From contig QCQE01000003.1 in the NCBI GenBank assembly GCA_003212275.1, positions 1 to 64,000 of the forward strand: a stretch of DNA of 64,000 nt. The letters run 5' to 3'. The stretch is from Pelagibacteraceae bacterium AG-447-N18 (GTDB lineage Bacteria > Pseudomonadota > Alphaproteobacteria > Pelagibacterales > Pelagibacteraceae). A program made the position numbers and the translations under genes. The notes beneath the pieces were generated by a model, which ran no database searches, was not told the DNA's origin, and saw nothing but the letters and a program-made list of their open reading frames with translations. The number at the start of each line of letters is the position of its first letter. Position 1 is the stretch's first letter. Below are positions 44,573-54,843 of the stretch, one piece after another.

Positions 44573-45078
44573 TTGTAACTAGCCAACCATTCAACAAAAT
44601 TTTTTTCCTTAAAATCGATTGACCCAACAATTCTTGCAAACTCATATCCATCCTTGTTTATCAAAATTGTGGTGGGCACTCCTCTTAGTCCAAACTTTTT
44701 CGCTAAGGTAATTGGTGAGTCGAAATATATCTTAAGATTATTAATGCCTAAATCCTTAAAAAATTTAGAGGCTTTTTCTAAATTATCCTGACCAACATTA
44801 ATCGGAAATATTTTTAAATTATTTAAATTTTTTTGAGATTGCAATTGATCAAGAGATGGCATTTCCTCTTTACATGGGGTACACCAAGTTGCCCAAAAAT
44901 TGAGTAAAACCAAATTGCCTTCAAATTGATCAAGTTGAATTTCATTACTCTGATCATCTAAAAACGTTAATCCATCATATTTTTTAAGCTCTTTATTGAT
45001 AACAAGATTTTTTATGTCTTTGATTTCTGCTGCAACACAATTAGATATTAAAAAAGCAAATATTATTAAAAATCTCAT
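44569..45078 (-). CDS. TlpA-like thioredoxin-fold protein
   Basis: Signal peptide and VLLNFWATWCTPCKEEMPSLDQLQ. Confidence 0.9.
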   Translation of the reverse strand: MRFLIIFAFLISNCVAAEIKDIKNLVINKELKKYDGLTFLDDQSNEIQLDQFEGNLVLLNFWATWCTPCKEEMPSLDQLQSQKNLNNLKIFPINVGQDNLEKASKFFKDLGINNLKIYFDSPITLAKKFGLRGVPTTILINKDGYEFARIVGSIDFKEKNFVEWLASYN

Positions 45079-45102
45079 GTTAAATAGGTATAATTAATTA
45101 TC

Positions 45103-46494
45103 ATGTCGAAAAATAAAAACAACCAGACAATATGGGGCAATAGAATAAAAAAAAACACCTCGTCAATTTTTCAAAAAGTGGGAAGTTCTATTGATATTGA
45201 TAAGAGACTATATAAAGAGGATATAATTGGATCTATTGCACATGTCGAAATGTTATTTAAACAAAAGATTATTACTTTTAAAATAAAGAATAAGATTGTT
45301 TATGGTTTAAACAAAATCAAAAAAGAAATAACAAACAAAAAATTTGAATTTAATAAAAAGTATGAGGATATTCATATAAATATTGAAAAAAGACTTTTCG
45401 AAATAATTGGTGAAGATGCAGGTTTTATTCACACAGCACGATCAAGAAATGATCAAGTGATTACAGACTTGAAAATTTGGATGAAATCATCAACCAAAGA
45501 AATTAATATTTTATTAGATACTATTATTAAAAGTGTAATAAGAGCAGCAGAAAAAAATATATATACTCTTATGCCCGGATTTACTCATTTAAAAAATGCT
45601 CAGCCAGTTTCATTTGGCCACTATTTGATGGCTTATGTTGAAATGTTTAAAAGAGATAAAAACAGATTCATAAATAATCTAGATAGTTTAAATGAAAATC
45701 CTTTAGGTGTTGCCGCTTTAACTGGAACATCTTTTAACATTGATAGAAATTACACTACAAAAAAACTTGGATTTACAAAACCAACTAATAACTCCATAGA
45801 TACAATTTCTGACAGGGATTTTGTGCTAGATTTTCTTTACTCTATTTCAGTTTGTTCCATGCATATTTCTAGAATAGCTGAGGAACTTATCATATGGAAC
45901 TCTGATGCTTTCAAGTTAATAAATTTATCAGATAAAGTTGTAACTGGTTCTTCGATAATGCCACAAAAAAAAAATCCAGATCTATTGGAATTTTTACGAG
46001 GAAAGTCTGGAATTATTTATGGTAATTTGTTTTCTATGCTTACAGTTTTAAAAAGTTTACCTTTATCTTACTACAAAGATCTTCAAGATGATAAAGAAAT
46101 TGTTTTTAAATCCAATGATACACTGCAAAATTGTTTAAAGATACTTGATGAGATTCTTAAAAATTTTACGCCAAATAAAAAACAAATGGTAGAATTAGCT
46201 AACACAGGATATTTGACTGCAACTGATCTTGCAGATTATCTCGTAAAAAATCACTCAATGCCATTCAGAAAAGCATACAAAGTGACAGCTAATATTGTGA
46301 ACTTTGCAGAAAAAAAGAAAAAAAATCTCGATCAATTAACGCTAGCTGAACTTAAAAAAATCGAACCAAAACTATCAAATGATGTATTAAAAGTGTTTGA
46401 TTTAAAGAATTCTGTAAATTCTAAGAAATCATATGGTGGAACATCTTTTGATAATATTAAAAAAATGATATTGAAATATAAAAGAAAAAAATGA
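45103..46494 (+). CDS. argH: Argininosuccinate lyase
   Basis: IHTARSRNDQVITDLKIWM, GSSIMPQKKNPDLLEFLRGKSG. Confidence 0.97.
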   Translation: MSKNKNNQTIWGNRIKKNTSSIFQKVGSSIDIDKRLYKEDIIGSIAHVEMLFKQKIITFKIKNKIVYGLNKIKKEITNKKFEFNKKYEDIHINIEKRLFEIIGEDAGFIHTARSRNDQVITDLKIWMKSSTKEINILLDTIIKSVIRAAEKNIYTLMPGFTHLKNAQPVSFGHYLMAYVEMFKRDKNRFINNLDSLNENPLGVAALTGTSFNIDRNYTTKKLGFTKPTNNSIDTISDRDFVLDFLYSISVCSMHISRIAEELIIWNSDAFKLINLSDKVVTGSSIMPQKKNPDLLEFLRGKSGIIYGNLFSMLTVLKSLPLSYYKDLQDDKEIVFKSNDTLQNCLKILDEILKNFTPNKKQMVELANTGYLTATDLADYLVKNHSMPFRKAYKVTANIVNFAEKKKKNLDQLTLAELKKIEPKLSNDVLKVFDLKNSVNSKKSYGGTSFDNIKKMILKYKRKK

Positions 46495-46622
46495 AAAAAA
46501 AAATTATTTTAGCAATAATTGTATTTTCTACACTGATCGCTTGTGGAAAAAAAGGAGACCCAATATATAAAGAATCTCAAAGTAATTCAAAAATATCGAG
46601 CTACCTTCTAAATAAAGCTTAA
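46491..46622 (+). CDS. lptM: LptM (YifL)-like lipoprotein, 43 aa
   Basis: MKKKIILAIIVFSTLIACGKKGDPIYKESQSNSKISSYLLNKA: signal peptide, lipobox LIAC, CGKKGDP; ATGA overlap with argH and stop overlap with lysA; below the ORF-track cutoff. Confidence 0.9.
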   Translation: MKKKIILAIIVFSTLIACGKKGDPIYKESQSNSKISSYLLNKA

Positions 46623-47833
46623 TGAAATTTTTAAATAGTAAACTTAAGATTGAAAATACAATCCTGCAAAATATTGCTAAAAAATATGGAACACCTGCAT
46701 ATTGCTACTCGTATAAACAACTTAGAGAAAATATAAATGATTTTAAAAAAAATTTTAAATCCATCTCACCATTAATTTGTTTTGCTATTAAATCTAATAC
46801 TAACTTAAATTTAATAAAAGAAATAAAAAAATTTGGACTTGGGGCAGATGTTGTATCAATGGGTGAATTAATGCTAGCTCTTAAAGCTGGAATTAGTCCA
46901 AAGAAGATTGTTTTTTCAGGAGTTGGTAAGACTTCAAAAGAAATTAATTTTGCAATAGATAAAAATATTTTATTAATTAATTCAGAATCCAAAAGCGAAA
47001 TCATAGAAATTGATAAAATTGCTAAAATAAAAAAAAAACAGGTTAATATTGGTATTAGATTGAACCCAAATACCGATGCGAAAACTTTGAGCCAAATATC
47101 GACAGGTAAAAAAGATAATAAATTTGGAGTTAATGATAAAACATTTTTTGAACTCGTAAGATATTGTAAGAGTTCTAAAAATATTAATTTAAAATGTTTA
47201 AGTGTTCATATTGGAAGTCAAATTTTAGATCATAAACCATATGAAAAAATGTTAAGAACATTGGATAAAATCATCAAAAAAACTCAATATAAATTTGATT
47301 TTATTGACCTTGGGGGGGGTATGGGCATCCCATACAATAATGATAAAAAACTAAATTATAAAAAATATCATTCAGCAATTAAAAAATTTTTAAAGAATAA
47401 AAAATCTCAGATTATATTTGAGCCAGGTAGATCAATAGTCGGCAATACAGGAGTTTTAATATCAAAAGTAATTTACATAAAAGAGAGTTATAAAAAAAAT
47501 TTTGTAATTATAGATGCTGCTATGAATGATTTAATGAGACCCGCACTTTATGGTGCAGTACATCGCATCTTACCTCTATTAAAAAGAGGTAAGAAAGCCA
47601 AAAAAATTTATGAATTTGTTGGCCCAATTTGTGAAAGCACAGACAAGTTTACGACCATAAAAAATTTTCAAGAGCTAAAAGAGAAAGATTTTATCGCAAT
47701 TTGCGATGTAGGTGCTTATGGTATATCACTCAGTTCTAATTATAATCTAAGACCTAAACCTATAGAAATATTAATTAATGGATCTAAAATAAAAGTAGTA
47801 AAAAAAAGACAAAAGCATCATGAGATAATTTAG
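46622..47833 (+). CDS. lysA: Diaminopimelate decarboxylase
   Basis: PAYCYSYKQLRENI, CFAIKSNTNLNLI, SVHIGSQILD, DLGGGMGIPY, GPICESTDKF, CDVGAYGISLSSNYN. Confidence 0.96.
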   Translation: MKFLNSKLKIENTILQNIAKKYGTPAYCYSYKQLRENINDFKKNFKSISPLICFAIKSNTNLNLIKEIKKFGLGADVVSMGELMLALKAGISPKKIVFSGVGKTSKEINFAIDKNILLINSESKSEIIEIDKIAKIKKKQVNIGIRLNPNTDAKTLSQISTGKKDNKFGVNDKTFFELVRYCKSSKNINLKCLSVHIGSQILDHKPYEKMLRTLDKIIKKTQYKFDFIDLGGGMGIPYNNDKKLNYKKYHSAIKKFLKNKKSQIIFEPGRSIVGNTGVLISKVIYIKESYKKNFVIIDAAMNDLMRPALYGAVHRILPLLKRGKKAKKIYEFVGPICESTDKFTTIKNFQELKEKDFIAICDVGAYGISLSSNYNLRPKPIEILINGSKIKVVKKRQKHHEII

Positions 47834-47846
47834 CTTTTGATAATTA

Positions 47847-48548
47847 ATGATAAGAAACTTTCTATTTTCAATTTTCTTTTTTTCAGGAATAATTCTAATT
47901 TCAATTATTTTTCTGCCAGCGTTAATCTTACCACAAAAATTTACACTTTTTGGTGGGAAATTAATGGGTTATTGGGCTGCTATTTGTTTAAAAATTTTCT
48001 TGTCCACAAAAATCATTGTTAAAGGTGAAGAAAATTTAATTAAAAATGAAAAATTTTTTATTGCTTCCTCTCATCAATCTATGTTTGAAACTTTTTTCCT
48101 ACAAACGATTTTTAATTCTCCTGTATTTATTTTAAAAAAAGAATTACTTAAGATACCTATTTTTGGCTGGTACTTAAAAAAAATAGGATCAATTTCTATC
48201 AAAAGAAATAAGGTATCGAAAGAAAACATCAATTTTTTTGAAGATATTTCTAAAATAATTGCAAACACAAATCGTCCAATAATAATTTTTCCTCAAGGAA
48301 CTCGAGTATTACCCCACGAACAACCTCCATTTAAAAAAGGTGCATCAAGGATTTATGAAGAATTGAAAATAAAATGCCAACCGGTTGCTATTAATTCTGG
48401 TTACGTCTGGCCAAAAAAAGGAAAAAAAGATATTAATAAAACAATTACAATTTCAATTTTGGAACCTATCAAACCTGATTATTCCAAGGAAGAATTTTTA
48501 GAGATTTTAGAGAAAACTATATATTCTGAACTTAAATTGCTAAATTAA
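47847..48548 (+). CDS. plsC: 1-acyl-sn-glycerol-3-phosphate acyltransferase
   Basis: SSHQSMFETFFLQ and IIFPQGTRVLP acyltransferase motifs. Confidence 0.9.
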   Translation: MIRNFLFSIFFFSGIILISIIFLPALILPQKFTLFGGKLMGYWAAICLKIFLSTKIIVKGEENLIKNEKFFIASSHQSMFETFFLQTIFNSPVFILKKELLKIPIFGWYLKKIGSISIKRNKVSKENINFFEDISKIIANTNRPIIIFPQGTRVLPHEQPPFKKGASRIYEELKIKCQPVAINSGYVWPKKGKKDINKTITISILEPIKPDYSKEEFLEILEKTIYSELKLLN

Positions 48549-49657
48549 CCTTTCATAGGCATAACTACAAAAATACTATCGAAATCACCAGGATCTTTGA
48601 TTAGCGCAGGTGAACCTGAATCATTTAAAAACATCTCAATATTGTTTCCATCTAACTGTGAAGCAACATCTATCAAATATTTAGAATTAAAACTAATTTC
48701 TAAATCATGATCAAATTTCACTACAAGGGATTCTTTTCCATCACCGCTGTTGGTATTATTTACAGACAAATCTAGTTTATCTTTACTTAAACTAAATTTT
48801 ACACCATCTTTTTTATCAAGCGATACTGAGGCTACTCTATCCACCGAACTTTGAAAAATTTTAAGGTCAATTTCTAATTTTTTTTGATTATTTTTTGGAA
48901 TTACTTGAATGTAATTAGGAAATTTTCCATCTATTAACTTAGAAATTAAAATACTATTATTTAATTCAAATTTTATCTTAGATTTCATATTTGAAATTTT
49001 TACGTCGCCATCATAATTTTCTAATAATGAACTTAATTGAAAAATAGTCTTCTTAGGTAATATAATTGGTTCAAAAATTTTTTTTTCATTTAATCTGAGT
49101 TTAGAAATGGACATACGATGACTATCAGTTGATACAGCAGTTAAGTAATTCTTATCCTCAACCTCTGTTTGATGAAAATAAATTCCACTTAAATAATGTC
49201 TGGTCTCATCATTTGACACAGAAAATTTACATTTATTTAGAAGCTTTAAAAGGTCTTTTGATTTAAGGCTAAATTCATTCTCATTAAAATTTTCATCTGT
49301 TAAAGGAAATTCCGAAGCAGGCATACAATTTAAATTAAAAATAGATTTTTCTGATTCTAGATGAAGTTTACTATTGTCTGTTAAAGTTAAATTTATTTTT
49401 TTTCCTGATGAGAGTTTTCTAACAATATCATACATAGTAGACGACGTAGTGGTTGTTTTTCCTTCCTCTATGACTTCGACGTTATTTATTTGATTAATAA
49501 ATATTAAGTCTAAATCTGTCGCTGTTATAGTGAGTTTTGAATTTTGTGCATCGAGTAATATGTTTGACAATATTGGAAGTGTACTTCGTTTTTCTATGAC
49601 TCCTTGACAATAATTTAATGCTTGCTGTAGGTCTTGTTGGTTTACATTAAATTTCAT
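48545..49657 (-). CDS. dnaN: DNA polymerase III beta subunit (sliding clamp)
   Basis: KRSTLPILSNILLDA, C-terminal FDSIFVVMPMKG; adjacent to dnaA. Confidence 0.96.
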   Translation of the reverse strand: MKFNVNQQDLQQALNYCQGVIEKRSTLPILSNILLDAQNSKLTITATDLDLIFINQINNVEVIEEGKTTTTSSTMYDIVRKLSSGKKINLTLTDNSKLHLESEKSIFNLNCMPASEFPLTDENFNENEFSLKSKDLLKLLNKCKFSVSNDETRHYLSGIYFHQTEVEDKNYLTAVSTDSHRMSISKLRLNEKKIFEPIILPKKTIFQLSSLLENYDGDVKISNMKSKIKFELNNSILISKLIDGKFPNYIQVIPKNNQKKLEIDLKIFQSSVDRVASVSLDKKDGVKFSLSKDKLDLSVNNTNSGDGKESLVVKFDHDLEISFNSKYLIDVASQLDGNNIEMFLNDSGSPALIKDPGDFDSIFVVMPMKG

Positions 49658-51065
49658 TTTCTTTATTGCTATATAATATTTGATTTTTTAGTTTATCTAT
49701 ATTTGCAATCATATCTGGATCTTTTTCTTTTAATTTTTCAATAGTTTTAACTGAGTGAATTATAGTTGTGTGGTCTCTATTTGAAAATTCTCTTCCAATT
49801 TCAGGCAGAGATTTTGAAGTCAAAATTTTTGTTAGATAAATTGCTGTTTGCCGTGGTCTTACTAGGTACCTAGATCTTCTTGATGAAAGCATTTCATTTT
49901 TACTAATCTTAAAAAATTTACACACAATAGTTTGAATGAGATCAATAGTTACTTTATTTTCATTTAAATTAAGCAAATCTTTTAATATTACTTTAGTCTC
50001 AGCTAAGCTTGGTATTTTGTTATAAATTCTTGAAAAAGATATAATTCTATTTATTGCACCCACCAATTCTCTTACACTCGTTGTGATTTTAATACTAATA
50101 AAATCCTTAATTTCCTCAGGTATATCAAACTTTTCAGGATACAAATTATTTAAGTCACTTATTTTACTTTCAAGGATTTTTTTTCTGAGTGCTAAATCAG
50201 TTTTTTGAATATCCACAACTAGACCTCCTGCAAATCTTGACTTTATTCTCTCCTGAATTCTTGACAGCTTATTAGGAGATCTATCAGCAGAAATTATAAT
50301 TTGAGAACCTTTGTCTAATAATGCATTAAAAGTATGAAAAAATTCTTCTTGCATTGCCTCTTTACCATTCATGAATTGTATATCATCAATTAACAAAATA
50401 TCTGTATTACGAAAATACTCTTTAAATTTTACCATATCATTAGATTTTATTGATTTTACAAATTGATACATAAAACGTTCTGCCGATATAAACATAACCT
50501 TATTATCTTTTTTTAAGTGATGACCAATTGCATTTAAAAGATGTGTCTTGCCCATTCCAACACCACCATAAAGATAAAGAGGGTTATAATGTGAAATATT
50601 CTCTGTCACTTTTACAGAGGCTTCGTATGCTAATCTATTACTGGAGCCAGTAATAAAGTTTTCAAAATTTTTGTTAGGATCTATACGATTATATTGTAAA
50701 TAAGAGTCTTTTATAAAAGAAACATTTTCTTTATTTTCTATGACATTAGTATTATTTTCATCCTGAGTTGAAGTAGGTTTATTTTCAGTTATTTTGAATT
50801 CAATTCGAATAATTTCTTTTTTATAATTTTTTATAATTTTCAAGATTTGATCTAAATATCTAGATGTAATCCAATCACGAATGAATCTAGTAGGTACAGA
50901 TAATAAGATATAATTATTGATTTCCTCGACAAAAGTTATTTTTTTAAGCCAACTCTCGTAAATATCTAGTCCTAATTTATTTTTCATTTCAGCTTGAACT
51001 AAATTCCAATCAAGAATATCGGATTTAGAATCTTTTAAACTATTATTATTTATAGAATTGTTCAT
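49647..51065 (-). CDS. dnaA: Chromosomal replication initiator DnaA
   Basis: NPLYLYGGVGMGKTHLLNAIGH, DILLIDDIQFMNGKEAMQEEFFHTFNAL, SNRDHTTIIHSVKTI. Confidence 0.97.
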   Translation of the reverse strand: MNNSINNNSLKDSKSDILDWNLVQAEMKNKLGLDIYESWLKKITFVEEINNYILLSVPTRFIRDWITSRYLDQILKIIKNYKKEIIRIEFKITENKPTSTQDENNTNVIENKENVSFIKDSYLQYNRIDPNKNFENFITGSSNRLAYEASVKVTENISHYNPLYLYGGVGMGKTHLLNAIGHHLKKDNKVMFISAERFMYQFVKSIKSNDMVKFKEYFRNTDILLIDDIQFMNGKEAMQEEFFHTFNALLDKGSQIIISADRSPNKLSRIQERIKSRFAGGLVVDIQKTDLALRKKILESKISDLNNLYPEKFDIPEEIKDFISIKITTSVRELVGAINRIISFSRIYNKIPSLAETKVILKDLLNLNENKVTIDLIQTIVCKFFKISKNEMLSSRRSRYLVRPRQTAIYLTKILTSKSLPEIGREFSNRDHTTIIHSVKTIEKLKEKDPDMIANIDKLKNQILYSNKENEI

Positions 51066-51328
51066 AAATGTGGAGACTATTCAGTTAGAACCATAATAAA
51101 ATTATTGCAACAAATAATTTTCAAAAATAAAAAAAAAATAAAATCTAGGATTGTGTAATTTTTTTTTTTTTTAAAAAAAGTATTTGACAAAAAAAAAATA
51201 AAGAAAAATAAAAAAAAAATATAAATAAAATTTATAATTGAATTAAATAAGTTTGTTTATTTACTAAATCTAAATATTGTGTGGAGAATTTTTAAGATCA
51301 CAGATTTTGTAGATTTAAAAGTTGTATT

Positions 51329-51342
51329 AGGTTTAACAACCT
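51329..51342 (-). terminator. weak hairpin downstream of rpsT (AGGTT-GTTA-AACCT)
   Basis: 5-bp stem, no long T run on the minus strand. Confidence 0.3.
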
Positions 51343-51356
51343 GAAGTGTAATTAAA

Positions 51357-51617
51357 CTAGATTGATGCTATTTTTTTGGTAAACCTTGAAACGTTTCTAG
51401 AAGCGTTTTGTTTCTTTACGATGCCTGTTTTAGATATTTTCATCAACTCAGAATTCAACTTAGGTAAGAACTTTAAAGCCTCAGACTTCTTTTTAGCTTC
51501 AATTAAAGAATTCATTTTCTTCAAAGCATTTTTATATCTACTTTTTCGAGCCTTATTAACAGCTGTTTGTTTTGAAATTCTTCTAATTCTTTTGATTGCT
51601 GATTTTGTGTTAGCCAT
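51357..51617 (-). CDS. rpsT: 30S ribosomal protein S20
   Basis: MANTKSAIKRIRRISKQTAVNKARKSRYKNALKKM. Confidence 0.95.
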   Translation of the reverse strand: MANTKSAIKRIRRISKQTAVNKARKSRYKNALKKMNSLIEAKKKSEALKFLPKLNSELMKISKTGIVKKQNASRNVSRFTKKIASI

Positions 51618-51666
51618 ATGCGCAGGGGTATAACTTGAGAATGAATTTTGGTCAATTAAATAATTA

Positions 51667-52530
51667 TTATATTTGGCAGATATTACAAAAAAAAGAAGAT
51701 CTGTTGGAAATCATTTTTTTTTTTATAATTCCGTTGCATCCAGACCTCTTACAATTAAGTCCTTTTCTCTCATAAACATTAAAATTCTTTTGGAAATTTC
51801 CTGATTTACCTGATGTGTTTTTAAAATCTCTAATACTTGATCCTCCCTTTTTGATAGCATTAATCAAAACCTTTTTAGAATTGAATATTATTTTTTTACA
51901 ATCTTCTTTATTTAATAAAGATACTTTTTTATCAGGTTTAATTTTACATAAAAATAAAATTTCACTTGCATAAATGTTTCCTATCCCTGATACAAAATTT
52001 TGATCTAATAGAAAGTTTTTTATATTTTTTGTTTTTCCTTTTAAAAAAGAATAAATATAACTTAAGTTAAATTCTGATTGAAAAGGTTCTGGTCCAAGTT
52101 TAGAGAATCTTTTATCCAAAAAATGTTTATTAACCACTATTTCAAAAAAACCAAATCTTCTTGGATCGTTATATACAATTTTAAGATCATCAAAAACTAT
52201 TTCTACGTGATTATGTTTTTTAGGTAATGTAGGTGAGCTATAAAAACTAGTATTAGTTACCAAACTTTTTTTTTGATTATAAATTAGATGAATAGTTCCT
52301 GACATACCCAGATGTAAAAGACAATAACTTTGATTTGACAGGCAAATAATCAGATATTTTGAAAATCTTTTTATTTTGATTATTTTTTTGCCTTCAAGGA
52401 ATCTTGGAAAATTAAGTGGGATTTTAGTTCTTAAATTTCTATTTCTAACTATTACTTTTTTGACCTTTTTTTGTTTAATCTTTTTGTCCAAAGATTGACG
52501 TACAATTTCTACTTCTGGTAATTCTGGCAT
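51667..52530 (-). CDS. mutM: Formamidopyrimidine-DNA glycosylase
   Basis: MPELPEVEIVRQSLD, GIGNIYASEILF, C-terminal Cys4 zinc finger. Confidence 0.95.
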   Translation of the reverse strand: MPELPEVEIVRQSLDKKIKQKKVKKVIVRNRNLRTKIPLNFPRFLEGKKIIKIKRFSKYLIICLSNQSYCLLHLGMSGTIHLIYNQKKSLVTNTSFYSSPTLPKKHNHVEIVFDDLKIVYNDPRRFGFFEIVVNKHFLDKRFSKLGPEPFQSEFNLSYIYSFLKGKTKNIKNFLLDQNFVSGIGNIYASEILFLCKIKPDKKVSLLNKEDCKKIIFNSKKVLINAIKKGGSSIRDFKNTSGKSGNFQKNFNVYERKGLNCKRSGCNGIIKKKMISNRSSFFCNICQI

Positions 52531-52562
52531 TTAATACTATATTGATTATATATCTTTGAATT

Positions 52563-53267
52563 ATGCAACAATATCTACAAAATAAAAAAGGATTAGTCCA
52601 ACATGTGTTTAATCAAGTGTACGATCGTTATGATCTAATGAATGATTTTATGTCATTAGGGATTCATCGATTATGGAAAAAAAGTCTATTAAATATGATG
52701 AATCCATCCAGTAATCAAAATTTAATTGATGTTGCTTGTGGTACTGGAGACATAGCTAAACTATTTGTTAAACACGTAAATAAATTATCTCGTATTGCAT
52801 GTGTCGATCCAAATAAAGGGATGATAAGTAAAGGGAAAGAAAAGTTATCTAAGTTTAAAAATATAAATTGGATTATATCTCCAGCCGAAAAAATTCCGTT
52901 ATCTGATAATTTATTTGACTTTTATACTATAAGCTTTGGTTTAAGAAACACTGCCAATATAAGTAAGGCTCTTTCTGAAGCTTATAGAGTTTTAAAACCA
53001 GGGGGTCGTTTTTTATGCTTAGAGTTTTCAAAAATTCAGAATACAAATTTAGAAACCCTTTATAAAAATTACTCTAAGCTAATACCTTCTATTGGCAAGT
53101 TTGTTGTTGGTGAAAAACAGCCGTATGAATATCTAATTAAAAGTATTGAAGATTTTTTAAACCAGGAGGAATTAATTGATGCAATGGTTAAAAACAATTT
53201 TAAAAAATGTACTTATAGAAATTTATCAGGTGGAATAGTTTCTATTCATAGTGGATGGAAATTTTGA
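52563..53267 (+). CDS. ubiE: Ubiquinone/menaquinone biosynthesis C-methyltransferase
   Basis: VFNQVYDRYDLMNDFMSLGIHRLWKK, DVACGTGDIA, FGLRNTANISKALSEAYRVLKPGGRFLCLEFS. Confidence 0.96.
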   Translation: MQQYLQNKKGLVQHVFNQVYDRYDLMNDFMSLGIHRLWKKSLLNMMNPSSNQNLIDVACGTGDIAKLFVKHVNKLSRIACVDPNKGMISKGKEKLSKFKNINWIISPAEKIPLSDNLFDFYTISFGLRNTANISKALSEAYRVLKPGGRFLCLEFSKIQNTNLETLYKNYSKLIPSIGKFVVGEKQPYEYLIKSIEDFLNQEELIDAMVKNNFKKCTYRNLSGGIVSIHSGWKF

Positions 53268-54835
53268 TGGTAAAAAAATTAATCATTCTCTTTAAACTTG
53301 GAAGAAAAGTAGCTTGTTCTGATATTTTAAATATTGTATCAAAATTTAAGGAACCACCTTTGGCTATAAAGATTTTATTTAAGATATTATCATTTTCCTT
53401 TTCACCAAAAAAACAAATAGATGCAAATAAAGATGAGGGAGAGAGATTGTCTGACTCTTTAGAGTCAATGGGAACAACTTTTATTAAACTTGGTCAATTC
53501 TTAGCTACCAGACCTGATATAATTGGTGAAGAACTTTCCAAAAAACTTGAAAACCTTCAAGATAAATTGCCACCATTTTCTCTGTTACAGGCTAAAGAAA
53601 TAATTAAAAATGATCTAGGTAATGAAAGTTATGACTCTATAATAAATTTAAGTGAACCAGTTGCTGCTGCTTCAATTGCTCAAGTCCACAAAGCTCAAAT
53701 AAATGACAATGGAGTTCTTAAGGACGTTGCAATTAAAATTCTAAGACCAAACATAAAAAAAATATTTAATGAGGAAATTGATGCAATAATGCTTTTTGCT
53801 TTTTTAATAGAATCATTTATTAAAAAGACAAAAAGACTCAAGCTGGTAGAAGTAGTATTTTTATTAAAAGAAATCACAAATCTAGAGATGGATTTAAGAT
53901 TTGAAGCAGCTGCTGCAAATGAATATGCTGAAAATACAAAGAATGATGTTGGATTTAGAGTTCCTCAAATTTATTGGAATTATACAAGCGAAAATGTAAT
54001 GACCCTAGATTGGGTGGATGGAATATCTATTAGAGAAACGGAAGAACTAAAAAATAAAGAATTTAATACTGAAAAAATTGCAGAGGATATTATTCAAAAT
54101 TTTTTAAGACATGCTGTAAGAGATGGTTTTTTTCATGCAGATATGCACCAAGGCAATATTTTCATAGATAATGATGGTCAAATTGTTCCGATTGATTTTG
54201 GAATTATGGGTAGATTAGATAAAATGAGTAAAAGATTTTTAGCTGAAATTTTATTTGGTTTTATTCAAAGAGACTATCGTAAAGTTGCTGAAGTACATTT
54301 GATTGCAGGTCTTGTGCCAAAAGAAGTTCCAATAGATGATTTAGCTCAAGCCCTAAGATCCATCGGTGAACCAATTTTTGGTCAAGCAGTTAAAGATATT
54401 TCTGGAGGAAAATTATTAAAGCAACTATTTGATGTCACAGAAAAATTTAATATGCAAACTCAACCTCAGCTTCTAATGTTACAGAAAACAATGGTTGTTG
54501 TTGAAGGTGTAGCTAGAAAATTAAATCCAAACACAAATATTTGGACCACTTCAAAACCAGTTCTTGAAAGTTGGCTAAAAGAAACAAAAGATCCAATGAC
54601 AAAACTAAATGAGACACTTCAAAATACATCTGAAGTAATAAAAAGATTACCAGAATTTCCTGAAATTATGGATAAAGCTAATCAAGCTCTTACTTATCTT
54701 GCTAGTGGACAAATCCCACAAAACTCAAATTCCTATACGGCCTTAAATACTCAAAAATCAGAAATGACTGCTTTTAGAAACCAATCTATTATTGGTTTAT
54801 TAATCCTTGTAATTTTTGGTCTTTTAATATTTTAA
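53255..54835 (+). CDS. ubiB: UbiB-family kinase-like protein
   Basis: FIKLGQFLATRPDIIGEELSKKLENLQDKLPPF, PVAAASIAQVHKA, HADMHQGNIFI. Confidence 0.95.
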   Translation: MEILMVKKLIILFKLGRKVACSDILNIVSKFKEPPLAIKILFKILSFSFSPKKQIDANKDEGERLSDSLESMGTTFIKLGQFLATRPDIIGEELSKKLENLQDKLPPFSLLQAKEIIKNDLGNESYDSIINLSEPVAAASIAQVHKAQINDNGVLKDVAIKILRPNIKKIFNEEIDAIMLFAFLIESFIKKTKRLKLVEVVFLLKEITNLEMDLRFEAAAANEYAENTKNDVGFRVPQIYWNYTSENVMTLDWVDGISIRETEELKNKEFNTEKIAEDIIQNFLRHAVRDGFFHADMHQGNIFIDNDGQIVPIDFGIMGRLDKMSKRFLAEILFGFIQRDYRKVAEVHLIAGLVPKEVPIDDLAQALRSIGEPIFGQAVKDISGGKLLKQLFDVTEKFNMQTQPQLLMLQKTMVVVEGVARKLNPNTNIWTTSKPVLESWLKETKDPMTKLNETLQNTSEVIKRLPEFPEIMDKANQALTYLASGQIPQNSNSYTALNTQKSEMTAFRNQSIIGLLILVIFGLLIF

Positions 54836-54843
54836 TTCAGTCG

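Noticed and set aside
47837-48022. 61-aa plus-strand ORF overlapping the plsC start
   Set aside because: Out-of-frame overlap with PlsC, which has clear motifs; no independent support.
51184-51212. Plus-strand TTGACA with downstream A/T tract as a promoter antisense to rpsT
   Set aside because: No -10 at proper spacing (nearest TA-rich hexamers are 19 nt or more away); likely chance in poly-A sequence.
51376-51633. 85-aa plus-strand ORF opposite rpsT
   Set aside because: Shadow of ribosomal protein S20.
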